From assembly GCA_002077065.1 (NCBI GenBank), contig NAJO01000057.1, positions 62,001 to 126,000 on the forward strand: DNA of 64,000 bases. Reading direction: 5' to 3'. Below the pieces are notes generated by a model. That model ran no database searches. It saw nothing but the letters and a program-made list of their open reading frames with translations, and was not told the origin of the DNA. The DNA is from Cryoendolithus antarcticus. Lineage: Eukaryota > Ascomycota > Dothideomycetes > Cladosporiales > Cladosporiaceae. How positions within the stretch are numbered: position 1 is the first letter of the stretch; each line of letters opens with the position of its first letter. A program made the translations under genes and the position numbers. Shown here one piece after another: positions 35,018 through 45,103 of this stretch.

Positions 35018-36349
35018 GGTGGGAAAGTATGCGATGGATAGGATACATGTGGAACAGTCGTGGAAGACGACTGTGACGAAGACGTAGTTCTGACTCGTGA
35101 CATGGCATGGAGTGTAGGATAGTAGCCAACATCATGACGAGCTTGATCACCACGAGAGATGTTGCTGTGCATGGACATGAAGAACTCGTCGTAATGCCGC
35201 TGTCTGGCTTGCAGGTCCCAGTAGTCAGAGTGGAACGCCTCACCCGGCGGTAGATACGTAAATGTAGATTGATTATGCCGCGGAGTGCATCGGTGTCTGT
35301 CATATCTTGGGCAGAGGATGCCTCGTGATAGATTCTCGGTAGCATTGCGTCACAGAAACCTCGCGGAATCCACATAGAAGTGCGCCGTACTGATGAGCCT
35401 GGTTCGCCGACGAGTAGTACCGCCTATGGGAAGACAGGTCTTCAGTTCCTCGGCTGGTAGAAGCGACCAGTAAGGGAATGAAGTCCAGGATCGCCAGTAC
35501 CAGGATGTTCTTGTTGTCTAAGGTACGAAAACATCACATTCCAAACACACGAAGTCTAGCTGATCATTTGTAAGGTGCGAGTGAACATCATAAGAGCCAC
35601 AGAAACCACGCTGTATCCATACAATATGCCTCCTACATGATCAGTCGAATCTATGCGGCCATCCTCGATGAATTCCATATTAGCCGGCGCCGAGCAGTCA
35701 GAAGGTAGGTAGATGCCGTTCAGCCGTCGCAATGCAAGTGTGTATGAAGCAAGAGATTAGCAGCATGTTGGGCTGTTCGAACAACGGTGCAAGAGCTTGA
35801 GCACCGAGAAGTTTCCTGCAGGTCTGGAAGTGTCACAAGCACCTAGCGAAGTCCGCAGCGGGGAGCCATGCTTTCTCGGGTGTGGTCCCATATCCATGCA
35901 GAAGTATAGAGTCCAGCCGCGTGAGACCGTGACATGTCAGGAAGATGACCAGTAATGTCCAGCAATCTTGCCATGATGTGACCACTGGCTAAGCAGTATA
36001 CTTACTCGTGATATGTGGCCACTTCGCATTCAGATGATCTGCAGGCCCAGGGCCATAATTAGACTACGCTCAATGTACTCCAGCACATGCGACGTCGGTA
36101 AGGTCGCAGGTGTCAGACCGGTCTCTGCAGGAGTCCAGCCTTGTAGCGCGATGAGTATTATGAGCCCAATCACCCGAGGCGGCGACGACGAGCGTCTCGG
36201 TCTCCGCCGTTACCAGCATCACGGCCAGCGCCAGGCGGAGGTCGGGGCTGCGCACCTCCAAACCTAGGGTCTCTCGGATCCGGCTGTCCGGAAGTGGGAG
36301 CTGATGCAATGCATCAGTGCGCGCCCTGCTGAGTCTCACGCACGCACAT
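35018..36349. other. Intergenic region between convergent genes, no gene seen
   Basis: 1.3 kb between the wetA stop and the RfeG-like stop. No recognisable coding frame. If the RfeG-like gene uses the alternative donor near its stop, a further 3' exon could lie at the right end of this stretch. Confidence 0.45.
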
Positions 36350-37944
36350 TCAGCGATACTTACGACGAGCACCACCACCACCACCACTGTATGGATCATT
36401 GTAGCCGGGACCGGGCGGCGCGCCCGACATCCCATATGGACTGCGAGAGTCAGCCGATCTGCCCATGTCAGACGGCCGAGTGTCTGCGAACCTCTGTTGT
36501 GGCGGACTGGCGAGGTGCTCGCGACCGAGCGGCACACTGACGGTCGCAGCCGGGCTAGGGTAAGCGTACCTAGGATCCTGTGGGTAGTCCTGTGCAAATC
36601 GTGGGTCTCTTGGGTCTCGAACATCCCTTGGATCCCGAACTTCTCTCATGTCACGGTCCCGAGTATCGCGTGGGTCACGCTGGTCACGCAGGTCGCGTGG
36701 ATCACGGATATCTCTTGGATCGGCGCCACGGAGCTCACGCGGGTCTCGGAGTTCTCGAGAGTCGCGGATGTCTCGAGGATCCCGACCATCGCGCATTTCC
36801 CGAGCGTCGCGAATATCTCTGGGGTCACGCATGTCACGTGGATCCCTGTCACGTGGGTCCCTCAGATCGGGTCCGCGCAGCTGTGGTGGTCCTCCATAAG
36901 CGCCAAAGGCTGCAGGATCAGCTCTTGCAGTTAAGCCTGACTGGTCGAGTGCAGAGATGGGGATGTACTGATTACCGCGTCTCACGTAACCTGGTGGAGC
37001 ACCATCATTTGCTGGCGGAGCGAAGCCACCACGTCCGTAGTCCATGTCCTGTCCAAACCCAGCTGGCGCAGCAGCGCGACCATAACCTGGTGCTTCTGCT
37101 CCGGCGTAGGCCTGCCTAGGATCTGTCTGATAAGCTCTGCTGTCCTGGCCATACCGGGGGTCCCGAGGGTCTATGACGGGTCCGCCGCGATCACCCGCAA
37201 GCTGTCTGTCCTGATATCGAGGCGCCGGAGGATCAACGTCCATATGATCATCATAACGATCGACGGGAGCACGGCCTACAGGGGCTCGGTCCATAGGCAT
37301 CCGGTCCATGGGCATCCTGTCCGTTGGCATACGGTCCACAATTCTGTCGCCTGACGGTCTACCTTGTGGCATCCTGTCCGATCCCCTCTCTGGCATGCGC
37401 TCCCTGGCTGCGGCTGCAGCGTACATGGCATCATTGGACGGTGAAGATCGAGCACGACCCTGTCCTGGGAGGGCCCGTTCGATTGCTGCACTTTGGGCAG
37501 CCGATCCGTCGTAGCCGGCGCCTGCTTTTAAGTTAGGCACTGTGATCCCTTTTATATGTGGTAAGTCTGGGCTGTGACTACCTCGTTGTCCGGTAACGCG
37601 CTGTTCCGCGACCCAGCGAGCAGAGTCAGCCTTGAGATCGGAGATCATGGCCTAGTGGACTTGTTAGTGATAGTCCGGACTCTGTACCAGTCATGACAGA
37701 CGCACTGTAGTCAAATTTCTGTAAGCCTTGATCCAATAGCCAGGCACCCCCTGCAGTGACGTTAGTGACTTGGACAACGCCGGAGAGGGAGAGATGCCCG
37801 AACCGCGTATGACCCAGTACCCAGTCCGGGGCGTGCAGTGGCATCATTACCGAGATATCTCTGGATGTCCGTGGTGATGACATGGCGATCTATGCCGGTA
37901 CCTGGCACGAACCACGAGCGTTCAACATCTCCGGCTGGAGGCAT
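36350..37944 (-). CDS. RfeG-like transcriptional regulator with DPRD-repeat tail
   Basis: Exons 37804-37944, 37706-37750 and 36350-37651 (introns 53 and 54 nt) give 495 residues. The N-terminus has the conserved block of ascomycete RfeG proteins: WFVPGTGIDRHVITTDIQRYL GNDATARPG across exon 1, then GYWIKAYRNLTTAMI and SDLKADSARW across exons 2 and 3. Intron 1 uses a weak donor GTTCGG, chosen because it keeps frame and gives GVPGYWIK. The rest is low complexity: repeated RMPMDR units, then about 20 DPRD/DIRD/DLRD units, then Gly/Pro-rich sequence ending GGGGARRKYR. RfeG was described as a putative transcriptional regulator; the repeat tail is likely disordered. A perfect GTAAGT donor five codons before the stop leaves room for an alternative C-terminus. 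Confidence 0.82.
36590..36865 (-). repeat. Tandem DPRD-type coding repeat (9-15 bp units)
   Basis: Inside the last exon of the RfeG-like gene, short units encoding DPRD, DIRD, DLRD, DMRD or ELRDPREL follow one another with few interruptions. Units vary in spelling, so this is an old or slowly homogenised array; such arrays often vary in copy number between strains. Confidence 0.8.
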
Positions 37945-39158
37945 AACGACCTGATAACCTGAATCCGTCGGAGTCACTGACAAGACTGTACCTGATTAGG
38001 GACGAATGCCAGTAGACTTTCCGGGCTAATCCAGTAGAGATAGTTCAAGGCAGATACTCAATCACAAGATCTGTCAGTGTTCACTAGCCGTCGGGAGCAG
38101 AGTATCGTCCACGTCCAGCGGGCACAATGAAACAGCTACGGCAGTAGTAGATATGGAATCCAAAAGGTCCAGACGCTGAAGGTCCTACGGGCGCATTCGA
38201 TGCTGACAGCGTCACGGCGAACGAGTCCTCTCCTGGCGGTTACAAACAATGTCCTGATCCTGGCGGACAACCGACAATACAATCACTCCTAGGGTAGAAA
38301 GGTTGCGGTCCAGGTCGAGACCAGATGCAAGGCGTGGAGTGAGGTTATGTTGAAGGTGATGGAGGGGTGGGAAACAAGGCGGCAACACTGAGGTGAAAAG
38401 CGGCTGGAGAAAGTGGGGCCGAGCGCGTGTCATGTCAAGTCGGGCATCGATGCAGCTATGTTGCTCCTTAGTTGCTACGTCTAGAACCCCATTACTGTAC
38501 TGCGATGCCAGTGCTCCTTGGTGTGCATCGAAGGGTGTAGACCACTAAGACCTAGACTCTAGTCATACTCTAATTACATGTAAAGAGCTCGATGAGCGAT
38601 TGCCCTAGGGTTTATTTCGATGTGTTTGGTCGCAGCATCTGGTCTGCTGGGTAAAATCACTAGAAGTGAAACCACCACCTCCACCAGCCGACCATTCAGC
38701 AAGCGAACCAGCTTGCTCGCTGCCTCATCATCACGACACAAGTGACAGGGGACAGGCACTTCGGCGCTCTGGCATCACCAGTCAGTGCGTCGCCTCAGAG
38801 CCACGCAGTACTGAACGCATACACAGCACATTTCTGGCACTTCACAGTCGACCACGACATCCTACAGCTTGCATCTCAACATCGACAGCATGTTTTCGGC
38901 TTCATGCACCGGGGCGTAAAGCGATAGTGCTCGCGCCGAGTGCTCGTGGACGCTGCCCATTCGCGGCTCGTCACGCCGGTGAACCATTGGCTACATCGAC
39001 ATTGCATTGCAGTCCACTTGAGCGCCGCGAGTCGGTGCACGGCATCGAAACCTAAATCAACACGGGGAGCGTTCTTTTCCACTGGCTGAGATAATAGATC
39101 ACTAGGTCTCACTGGCTCTGTGCTGGCGCACCTGCTAGGCGCAAGGACTGGATTGCTA
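37945..39158. other. Intergenic region, no gene seen
   Basis: 1.2 kb upstream of the RfeG-like gene, extending to the stop of the GST-like gene. Only short frames without family content. Confidence 0.45.
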
Positions 39159-40274
39159 CTACAGCTTCGTTGCCGACTCCACCGCTCGTACTTTGAAGTT
39201 CCAGCGTGGTGCATGGATCTGCACCTCACTGCCATCATCCGTCTTGACAGCGATCACCACCTCGTCCCTGGTGAGCTTGACAAGCTTGCCACGATCTTTG
39301 TATGACGTGCCGCTGTCCGTAGGACAGACCTGGACCTCTGCGCCCTCCTGCAGGCCGAGAGGATCGCTGCTGTCAACGCCGCTCTCCTTGTCACTGTACT
39401 CTGCGCCCTTGACGAATGCGACTGCATCCTCTCCCTCCACCTTGGTGGGTTTGCCGGCCTTGGCAGCTGCGTCTTTCACTACTTTCCTGTACCTTCCAAT
39501 CCATGCAATAGTCTTTGGGAATTCAGTCTTGCTGAAGTATTCGCCTGCTTGCAAGTCGCTCAACGCCCAGTCGAGTGGCCACACAGCTTTTTCACTGATT
39601 AGCTCTCGTGTTTTATCCTTCTCCTTTACTGTTCGTCACTTACCCTCCGCATCAGCTCTCCCCATCCCCTTTCCACCTTCAATCCACTCTCTTCCGTCAT
39701 GCAGCAGCGTCTCCACCTCAGCAAATACCCTCCTCAGTCCTACGGCAGCCTCAGCTCTGCCCTTCCCAGAAGTATCACTGCCCCAATTCGGCCCTATCAT
39801 GTCCCGTCGATCTTTTACGAACGCCGGGTCTTTCATCGCTGGGAATCGGGTGTCCAACATCCCCGCGCATCTCGAGAAGACGCCTTCTGAGCCTGTATTC
39901 GTGCGGAACAAGATCTGCGAAAGGCCGGTTGGGGCGAGGCCGGGGTGCGAAGACGAAGGTGGGAAGAGGGTGTCGAGACGAGAGAGGATGGCGGAACTAT
40001 CGACGTAAATGTCTTTGCCGATCGAGAGGACGGGAATGCGGCGGTAGTGGACTCCTAATGCGGCGAGCATGGGACGTGGGAGGATTGGGCTTGTAGGCTA
40101 CACGATATTGGGTCAGACAGTCTGGATAGGAAGCGACGAACGGGGACGTACGCAGTCTGCGTAGCTTATCTGCCGAAAGGCGAGGTACTGCTTCACACGG
40201 CGGAAGTAGGGCGAGCCTGGGTAGCCATAAAGGATGATCTGGTTGGGGATCGGGGGCCTGGTGGAAGAAGACAT
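39159..40274 (-). CDS. Glutathione S-transferase-like protein with C-terminal extension
   Basis: Exons 40152-40274, 39644-40097 and 39159-39586 (54- and 57-nt introns) give 334 residues. The N-terminus is a thioredoxin-like GST fold: ILYGYPGSPYFRRVKQYLAF, then RIPVLSIGKDIYVDSSAIL, where the cis-Pro and the glutathione gamma-Glu-binding D-S residues fall. An alpha-helical C-terminal domain follows (WPLDWALSDLQAGEYF, FPKTIAWIGRYRK). After it comes an unusual extra segment with EGAEVQVCPTDSGTSY and VKLTRDEVVIAVKTDDGSEV, a small beta-type extension. The first motif lacks a catalytic Cys or Tyr that I can assign, so activity is uncertain. Splice phases fit throughout. Confidence 0.82.
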
Positions 40275-40734
40275 GTTGGTGGTCTACAAGGGGTCAATGT
40301 ATTGCGACAGACCTGGGGGAGGTTCGTTGGAATCCGTCGCTATGATATATCAACGCTCCGAGCTCGGTTGGCAATGCCTCGGCCCAAGATGTATTTGGTT
40401 TGACGAAGCCCAAGAAGGGGAGCTCAATTCGTCACGAAACGTCCAACCTATACCACGGTATCACTAGAGCAATGGCAGGGTTTAACGACGCGAAACCGAG
40501 CATAGCATACAAACCACCGGGCGACATTGGTAACGATACAGTAGTCTCACCTAATATCCGCCCCTCGGTCTCGTGCTCTTTGCCTTTCCACGCGAGTCAT
40601 TGGAGCTTGACATGCAGCCCTATAGGGTCGAGGTCAGTGGCACCTGCATAGGTACACAAAGTAGTTCACTTGGCTCGATCGCTGCTTGTTGATATTCAAG
40701 CTGTCTTCGAGCGAATGACTAAACCACTGCGAGG
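40275..40734. other. Divergent intergenic region
   Basis: About 460 bp between the GST-like gene and the OTU gene, presumably both promoters. No gene seen. Confidence 0.45.
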
Positions 40735-41640
40735 ATGGAGGAGCTGCAAGCTCGCCACCGCAAGGAGCAACGCGATCTACAAAGTCGCATCACGCAAAAG
40801 AAGAAGCAGGCAAGCAAGAAAACTCGCAAAGGCGTAAACGATGAGTGCGGCCAGCTTGAGGCTACGCTTGCGGAGCAGCAGGCTCGAGAGATCGCTGAGC
40901 TCAACGGCGAGCCTGTAGATGATCCTCCAGAGGACCTGGCAAAGCTCGATCTCCACGGTGATGATGTTTCGTCTGCTGTTAATGGAGTAGAGCTCGATAC
41001 TATAGCCGTGTCTGCTGAGCCGAAGCCTCACAATGGGATGGGAGATCACGATGCTGGAGGACGTAGACCAAACAGACAGAAGGCTCGTCTCGCTCGGCGT
41101 GCGGCGGAGCAAGACGCTATCACTAGCCAAGCCGCCAAAGAAGCACAGAGTCTGCCAGACATGAAGAAGCAAGAGCGTGATCGCATGCTCACTTACATGA
41201 AGGAGCGCGGGCTATTCGAGAAAGAGATTCGCGCCGACGGCCATTGTCTTTACTCTGCTGTCGCAGACCAGCTGGAGCTTCTCGATATACCGGTCGGCAG
41301 TGCGCCTGGTGCAACAGCGGACGTTCTACCATACAAAGCTACCCGCGCAGCAGCAGCGCACTACATGTCAAATCACTTAGATGACTTCGAGCCGTTCCTG
41401 GAAGAGCCCATGAACGAGTATTCGCACAAAGTGAAAGACACTGCGGAGTGGGGTGGGCAACTCGAGCTGCTTGCACTCGCGAAGACTTACGGCATCAACA
41501 TCAACGTGCTGCAGGACTTCGGGAGAGTAGAGAAGATCGGCGCTGGTGGTAGTGGCAAAGGGGAGGTGTGGCTCGGCTACTACAAGCACGGCTTTGGGCT
41601 GGGCGAGCACTACAACAGTTTGAGGATGAAGGGCGCTTGA
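40735..41640 (+). CDS. OTU2: OTU-domain cysteine protease (deubiquitinase), OTU2/OTUD6 type
   Basis: Single exon, 301 residues. The first about 70 residues form a charged coiled coil (EELQARHRKEQRDLQSRI, KKKQASKKTRKG), as in yeast Otu2 and human OTUD6B. The OTU domain begins near 160: catalytic DGHCLYSAVADQL with Cys171, and the partner His292 in GLGEHYNSLR; the segment EWGGQLELLALAKTY and the NVLQDF strand lie between them. Members cleave ubiquitin chains; yeast Otu2 acts on ribosome-bound ubiquitinated proteins. All catalytic landmarks are intact. The start Met is the first in frame and the length matches the family. Confidence 0.93.
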   Translation: MEELQARHRKEQRDLQSRITQKKKQASKKTRKGVNDECGQLEATLAEQQAREIAELNGEPVDDPPEDLAKLDLHGDDVSSAVNGVELDTIAVSAEPKPHNGMGDHDAGGRRPNRQKARLARRAAEQDAITSQAAKEAQSLPDMKKQERDRMLTYMKERGLFEKEIRADGHCLYSAVADQLELLDIPVGSAPGATADVLPYKATRAAAAHYMSNHLDDFEPFLEEPMNEYSHKVKDTAEWGGQLELLALAKTYGININVLQDFGRVEKIGAGGSGKGEVWLGYYKHGFGLGEHYNSLRMKGA

Positions 41641-41777
41641 AGCAGGACCACCATGCTGATCATCTACCTCTGACCAACACTTAAGAAGCTCTGTCCTGAT
41701 CGCCAACATTAGAAGTCCATCTCGATCGACCACTACTGCTTGTGGGACCAAGACTGCATCAACGGCTTCGACAGCGT

Positions 41778-42414
41778 CTACGACTTAGCGATTACGCACA
41801 GACTGATGCCACCAAGCACGAATACCATGCCGATCCATGTATCTGGAGACGTCCATCAGCTGTGCGCGTGCAGAAGGCTAGGTCTAGGGATTGATCTACC
41901 TCGGTTTATCACCTTCCCATCAGCCCACCACCCGCCAAGCACGGTGAATAGGAAGGCGAAGGAGTTAGTGATGGGGACCGTCAGCGACAATTCTATGATA
42001 TTTAAGCCCACAATTAGGCTAGCAAGTAGTGTGGGATCTGCGTACCGGCCTGTCCGATGAGAAGAAAGAACCAAACGGATCCAGTGACGTTGAGAAGCAA
42101 CGGGATAGCATATGCAGGACTTTTGAGTAGATCAAGCACTGCGTAGGTGATTCCCCAGAACTTGCGTCTCAGCCATGGCGTCTTGGGGTCTTCGAGGAAC
42201 GGTCGGTGGACTCGAGGTTTAGCGTCGCGTGAGATGGCTGCCTTGCGCATGAACGGAGTCGTCAAACCCCTGTATGTGTAGTTTCAGCGCCTTGACAAAG
42301 TGGTAGTCTAGTAGATCTCGCGTACCATGCTGCTCCAACTGCAAGAAACCCCAGAATCCAGCGCCATATTGGGGGCGAGGTTGAAGTGTCACGTACTGGT
42401 GTATCTAGATCCAT
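41778..42414 (-). CDS. TMEM234-family small multispan membrane protein
   Basis: Four exons (42326-42414, 42046-42269, 41900-41992, 41778-41842) with 56-, 53- and 57-nt introns give 156 residues. Phases fit at each join. Hydrophobic segments: WILGFLAVGAAWGLTTPFM, then YAIPLLLNVTGSVWFFLLI, then LTVPITNSFAFLFTVLGGWW, then TWIGMVFVLGGISLCVIAKS. The GLTTPFMRKA turn, the ELSLTVPITNS motif and the final LGGISLCV are hallmarks of TMEM234 and its fungal relatives, which resemble half of a drug/metabolite transporter. The biochemical role is unknown. The middle loop (about 25 polar residues) is longer than in animals. Confidence 0.87.
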
Positions 42415-42684
42415 CTCGTCAATATACGTACAAAGATCATAGGTCTAGGATTCGTCCACGGGTGCAGTCGGCGAGTTCCTCTTTCGGCGAGACCGTGACG
42501 TGAGGTGGAGGAGCTTCCAAGGTCCACCACCTTTATCATATCACTATCTCGGCAGCAATCAGTACTTGCTACCTCCCGATCACTCACAGTCAGCACGCAA
42601 TTCCGTGCAGACATTCAGAATGTACCTATAACCTTACGCTCATCGCGCAGTGCCGCACATTAAATACCATTGTATCCTACCACA
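42415..42684. promoter_or_regulatory. Divergent promoter region, TMEM234-like / PhyH
   Basis: 270 bp separate the two start codons, so both promoters share this stretch. No specific motif is assigned. Confidence 0.4.
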
Positions 42685-43691
42685 ATGGCGCCCTCCAGGA
42701 TCTCGCCCCCGCCGGCAGCGGACTTCTCGCAAGGCCTCACTAAGGAACAACTGGAATTCTGGGACACGAATGGCTATCTCCTCGTCCCGGATGCCCTCTC
42801 GCAGGAGACTGTCAAGGAGCTGTTGGGCGAATCGAATATAATGCTCAATGACTTCCCGCTCGAGGACCATCCCATGACCAAGTTCACTACTGGTGATAGC
42901 GAGGGCAGTGGACATGTGACTGACCAGTACTTCCTGGAGTCTGGAGACAAGATTCGCTTCTTCTTCGAGGAAGGTGAGACCACCCACTTCTCCAAGCGCG
43001 GAGTATGAAAACATACTAAGCCAAACTTACAGACGCATTCGACGCCCAAGGCACCCTTACAAAGCCCAAACACCTTGCCATCAACAAAATTGGCCACTAC
43101 CTGCACCACCTCTCTCCTCCCTTCGCTAGGGCCTCCATCAACGCCCAGAATGCCCGCATCGCCCACTCCCTCGGCTTCCGGGACCCCAGGGTCCTCCAAA
43201 GCATGATAATCTGCAAGCAGCCCGAGATCGGCGGCCGCGTACCTCCTCACCAAGATTCGGTATTCCTCTACACCGACCCTCCCTCAGCAGTAGGTTTCTG
43301 GTACGCGCTCGACAACGCCACGGCCGAGAACGGCTGTCTGAGTTTCGCGGCTGGGAGCCATAAGAGGGCGCCCATTCGTCAACGCTTCGTCCGGAACGAG
43401 GAGCACGGTGGTACGCACTTCGTGCAGAATGAGGGCGCGCAATGGCCGCAGGGGTTGGAGGAGGATGAGGAGGTAAAGAAGGAGGTTTATGAGCTAGGGG
43501 AGGTCAAGGCGGGGACGCTAGTGTTGATCCATGGGAATCTGTTGCACAAGAGTGAGAAGAACGTCAGTAAGAAGGGAAGGGTCGCCTACACGTACCACGT
43601 CATAGAAGGCGAGAAGGAGTACGATGGGAGAAACTGGCTGCAGCCACCTGAGGCTGGGTTCACGAGATTGGCTGGCGTAACGAAAGGCTAG
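42685..43691 (+). CDS. Phytanoyl-CoA dioxygenase (PhyH) family protein
   Basis: Exons 42685-42973 and 43033-43691 (59-nt intron) give 315 residues. It is a non-haem Fe(II)/2-oxoglutarate oxygenase: the facial triad is H169-Q-D171 in VPPHQDSVFLYT and the distal His in VLIHGNLLHKSEKN (about 263). The 2-oxoglutarate-binding Arg is probably in KKGRVAYTYHVIEG. Other family blocks are NGYLLVPDALSQE at the start and GFWYALDNATAENGCLSFAAGSH in the middle. It resembles the PHYHD1 branch more than peroxisomal phytanoyl-CoA hydroxylase; I see no PTS2 or a C-terminal SKL. The natural substrate cannot be read from sequence. Confidence 0.93.
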
Positions 43692-44110
43692 GATTGTGTA
43701 TGTATACATGCGTCCTTAGATGTGCTATGAGTGACGAGTAGATTGATGTAGAGGTTGGCTAGAGACTAATGGGTTGCTGCATAGTCACAACATGCATATT
43801 GCTGTGACCTGTTCTGTTCTGTTCTATTCTGTGCCCTTGAAACAATTCATTCAGATCCGCTCTCTACAGCAGACTCATTCAATGTCGCCCATCTGTTGGT
43901 CAACAGTCTAGTCGGGTACCGCAGACGCAAGGATCTCCACGAAAATGACGGAGCATAGGATGCGCTGCAACAGATTCATGTCTGCAATCAGTCTATCGTA
44001 GGCTGTCGTATCCTGCTTTCAGGCCATCTATCTCGTCGCTAAACCGCTACCAGCTCACATCACCGCCAGCCCGAGTTCCTCCTGACCGCCGTTCCATGTA
44101 GACATAATTC
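43692..44110. other. Convergent intergenic region with a short TGTTC repeat
   Basis: 420 bp between the PhyH stop and the MBF1 stop. It carries about four to five TGTTC/TATTC pentamers at roughly 43809-43831, a minor microsatellite, and otherwise nothing. Confidence 0.5.
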
Positions 44111-44657
44111 TTAGGTCTTCTTCTTTCCCAACATCGGCTCCCCAATATTACTCCCCGTCAACCTTACGTTCGCCGCCTTCTGCAGCTTCAACACCACATC
44201 CATGCTCGGGAAGTCCGCCCCAGTCCTCTCCAAATCCGCCACAGCCTTGACATCCACATTCGCCTTACTAGCAAGATCCTTCTGCGTCATAGTCGTGCCT
44301 TTCTGGTTCTTGAGCTGCGTGCGAGCGAGTTGCAGCGCTTTGGAGACTTCTTCGGGGACTTTCTTCGTAGCGACGGGGCCGTCGGCGCGATCGACTTTCG
44401 TGAGGCGCTGGCCTTCAAGACCTGTAGAGCCGGCCTGAAGATGTCTCTTAGTGTGTTATTGCGGGAAGATGAGGACATCTCGTGGGTTAGAGGAGCCATA
44501 CATTTGCGGTTGCGAACTTCTTCTCCGTGCCTACGACTGCTCCGCTACGCTGTGCTGCATTCAAAGCAGATTTGCCCTTGATCGTGGTCTCGCGCTCAGA
44601 GGCACCTGGGCCTCGCACACTCTTCCCGATCTTAGTGACTTGGTCCCAGTCACTCAT
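44111..44657 (-). CDS. MBF1: Multiprotein-bridging factor 1
   Basis: Transcriptional coactivator that bridges TBP and bZIP activators, and also guards ribosomes against frameshifting on collided ribosomes. Exons 44502-44657 and 44111-44434 (67-nt intron, phase 0) give 159 residues. The N-terminal MBF1 domain starts MSDWDQVTKIGKSVRG and includes ALNAAQRSGAVVGTEKKF. The Cro/C1-type helix-turn-helix follows: ARTQLKNQKGTTMTQKDLAS, KANVDVKAVADLERTGADFP and VVLKLQKAANVRLTG, ending GEPMLGKKKT. Length and block order match fungal orthologues. Confidence 0.96.
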
Positions 44658-45103
44658 TGTGGCGGTATTGGGGTGTGTGTAATGTCAGTGAGGCTGGATG
44701 TTGGTGAAGGCGATGCTGAGATGCTGGTATGTTGGTAGCTCGGTATGGCTGGTGTTGAGTGTTCTGTTTGAAGTCGTTCGGTGAATATGTGTGCAGTGGT
44801 GATTGTGGCGCTGTCTCAAAGTGAAGTCATCCAAAAGTCCGAATCTGGACGCCGCGATGTCATATTTCTGGGTGCTTCCACGGGCACGTGAGCAACAACT
44901 CACACGGACAATGCCACGCGATTAAGTGTCTTGAAGCGACTGCTTAAATCTGAAGATCTCATTCTGCTGGTCTATGGTATCTATCGTGCAATCATACTCC
45001 CGCGACTCCCAAGGCATCTGCAATGCCGATACGAGTGACTCCCCAAAGCACATGCATTCGCTACTCCCTTCAAGGCTATGCAATGTATCCCGATGCAATC
45101 TTT
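44658..45103. other. Intergenic region, no gene seen
   Basis: About 450 bp holding the MBF1 promoter and the 3' flank of the transcription factor gene. A run of short direct TGTTGGTGTG-like motifs near 44690-44770 is seen but not distinctive. Confidence 0.4.

Noticed and set aside
43809..43831. TGTTC pentamer run as a possible regulatory element
   Set aside because: It lies between two convergent 3' ends and is an ordinary short microsatellite.
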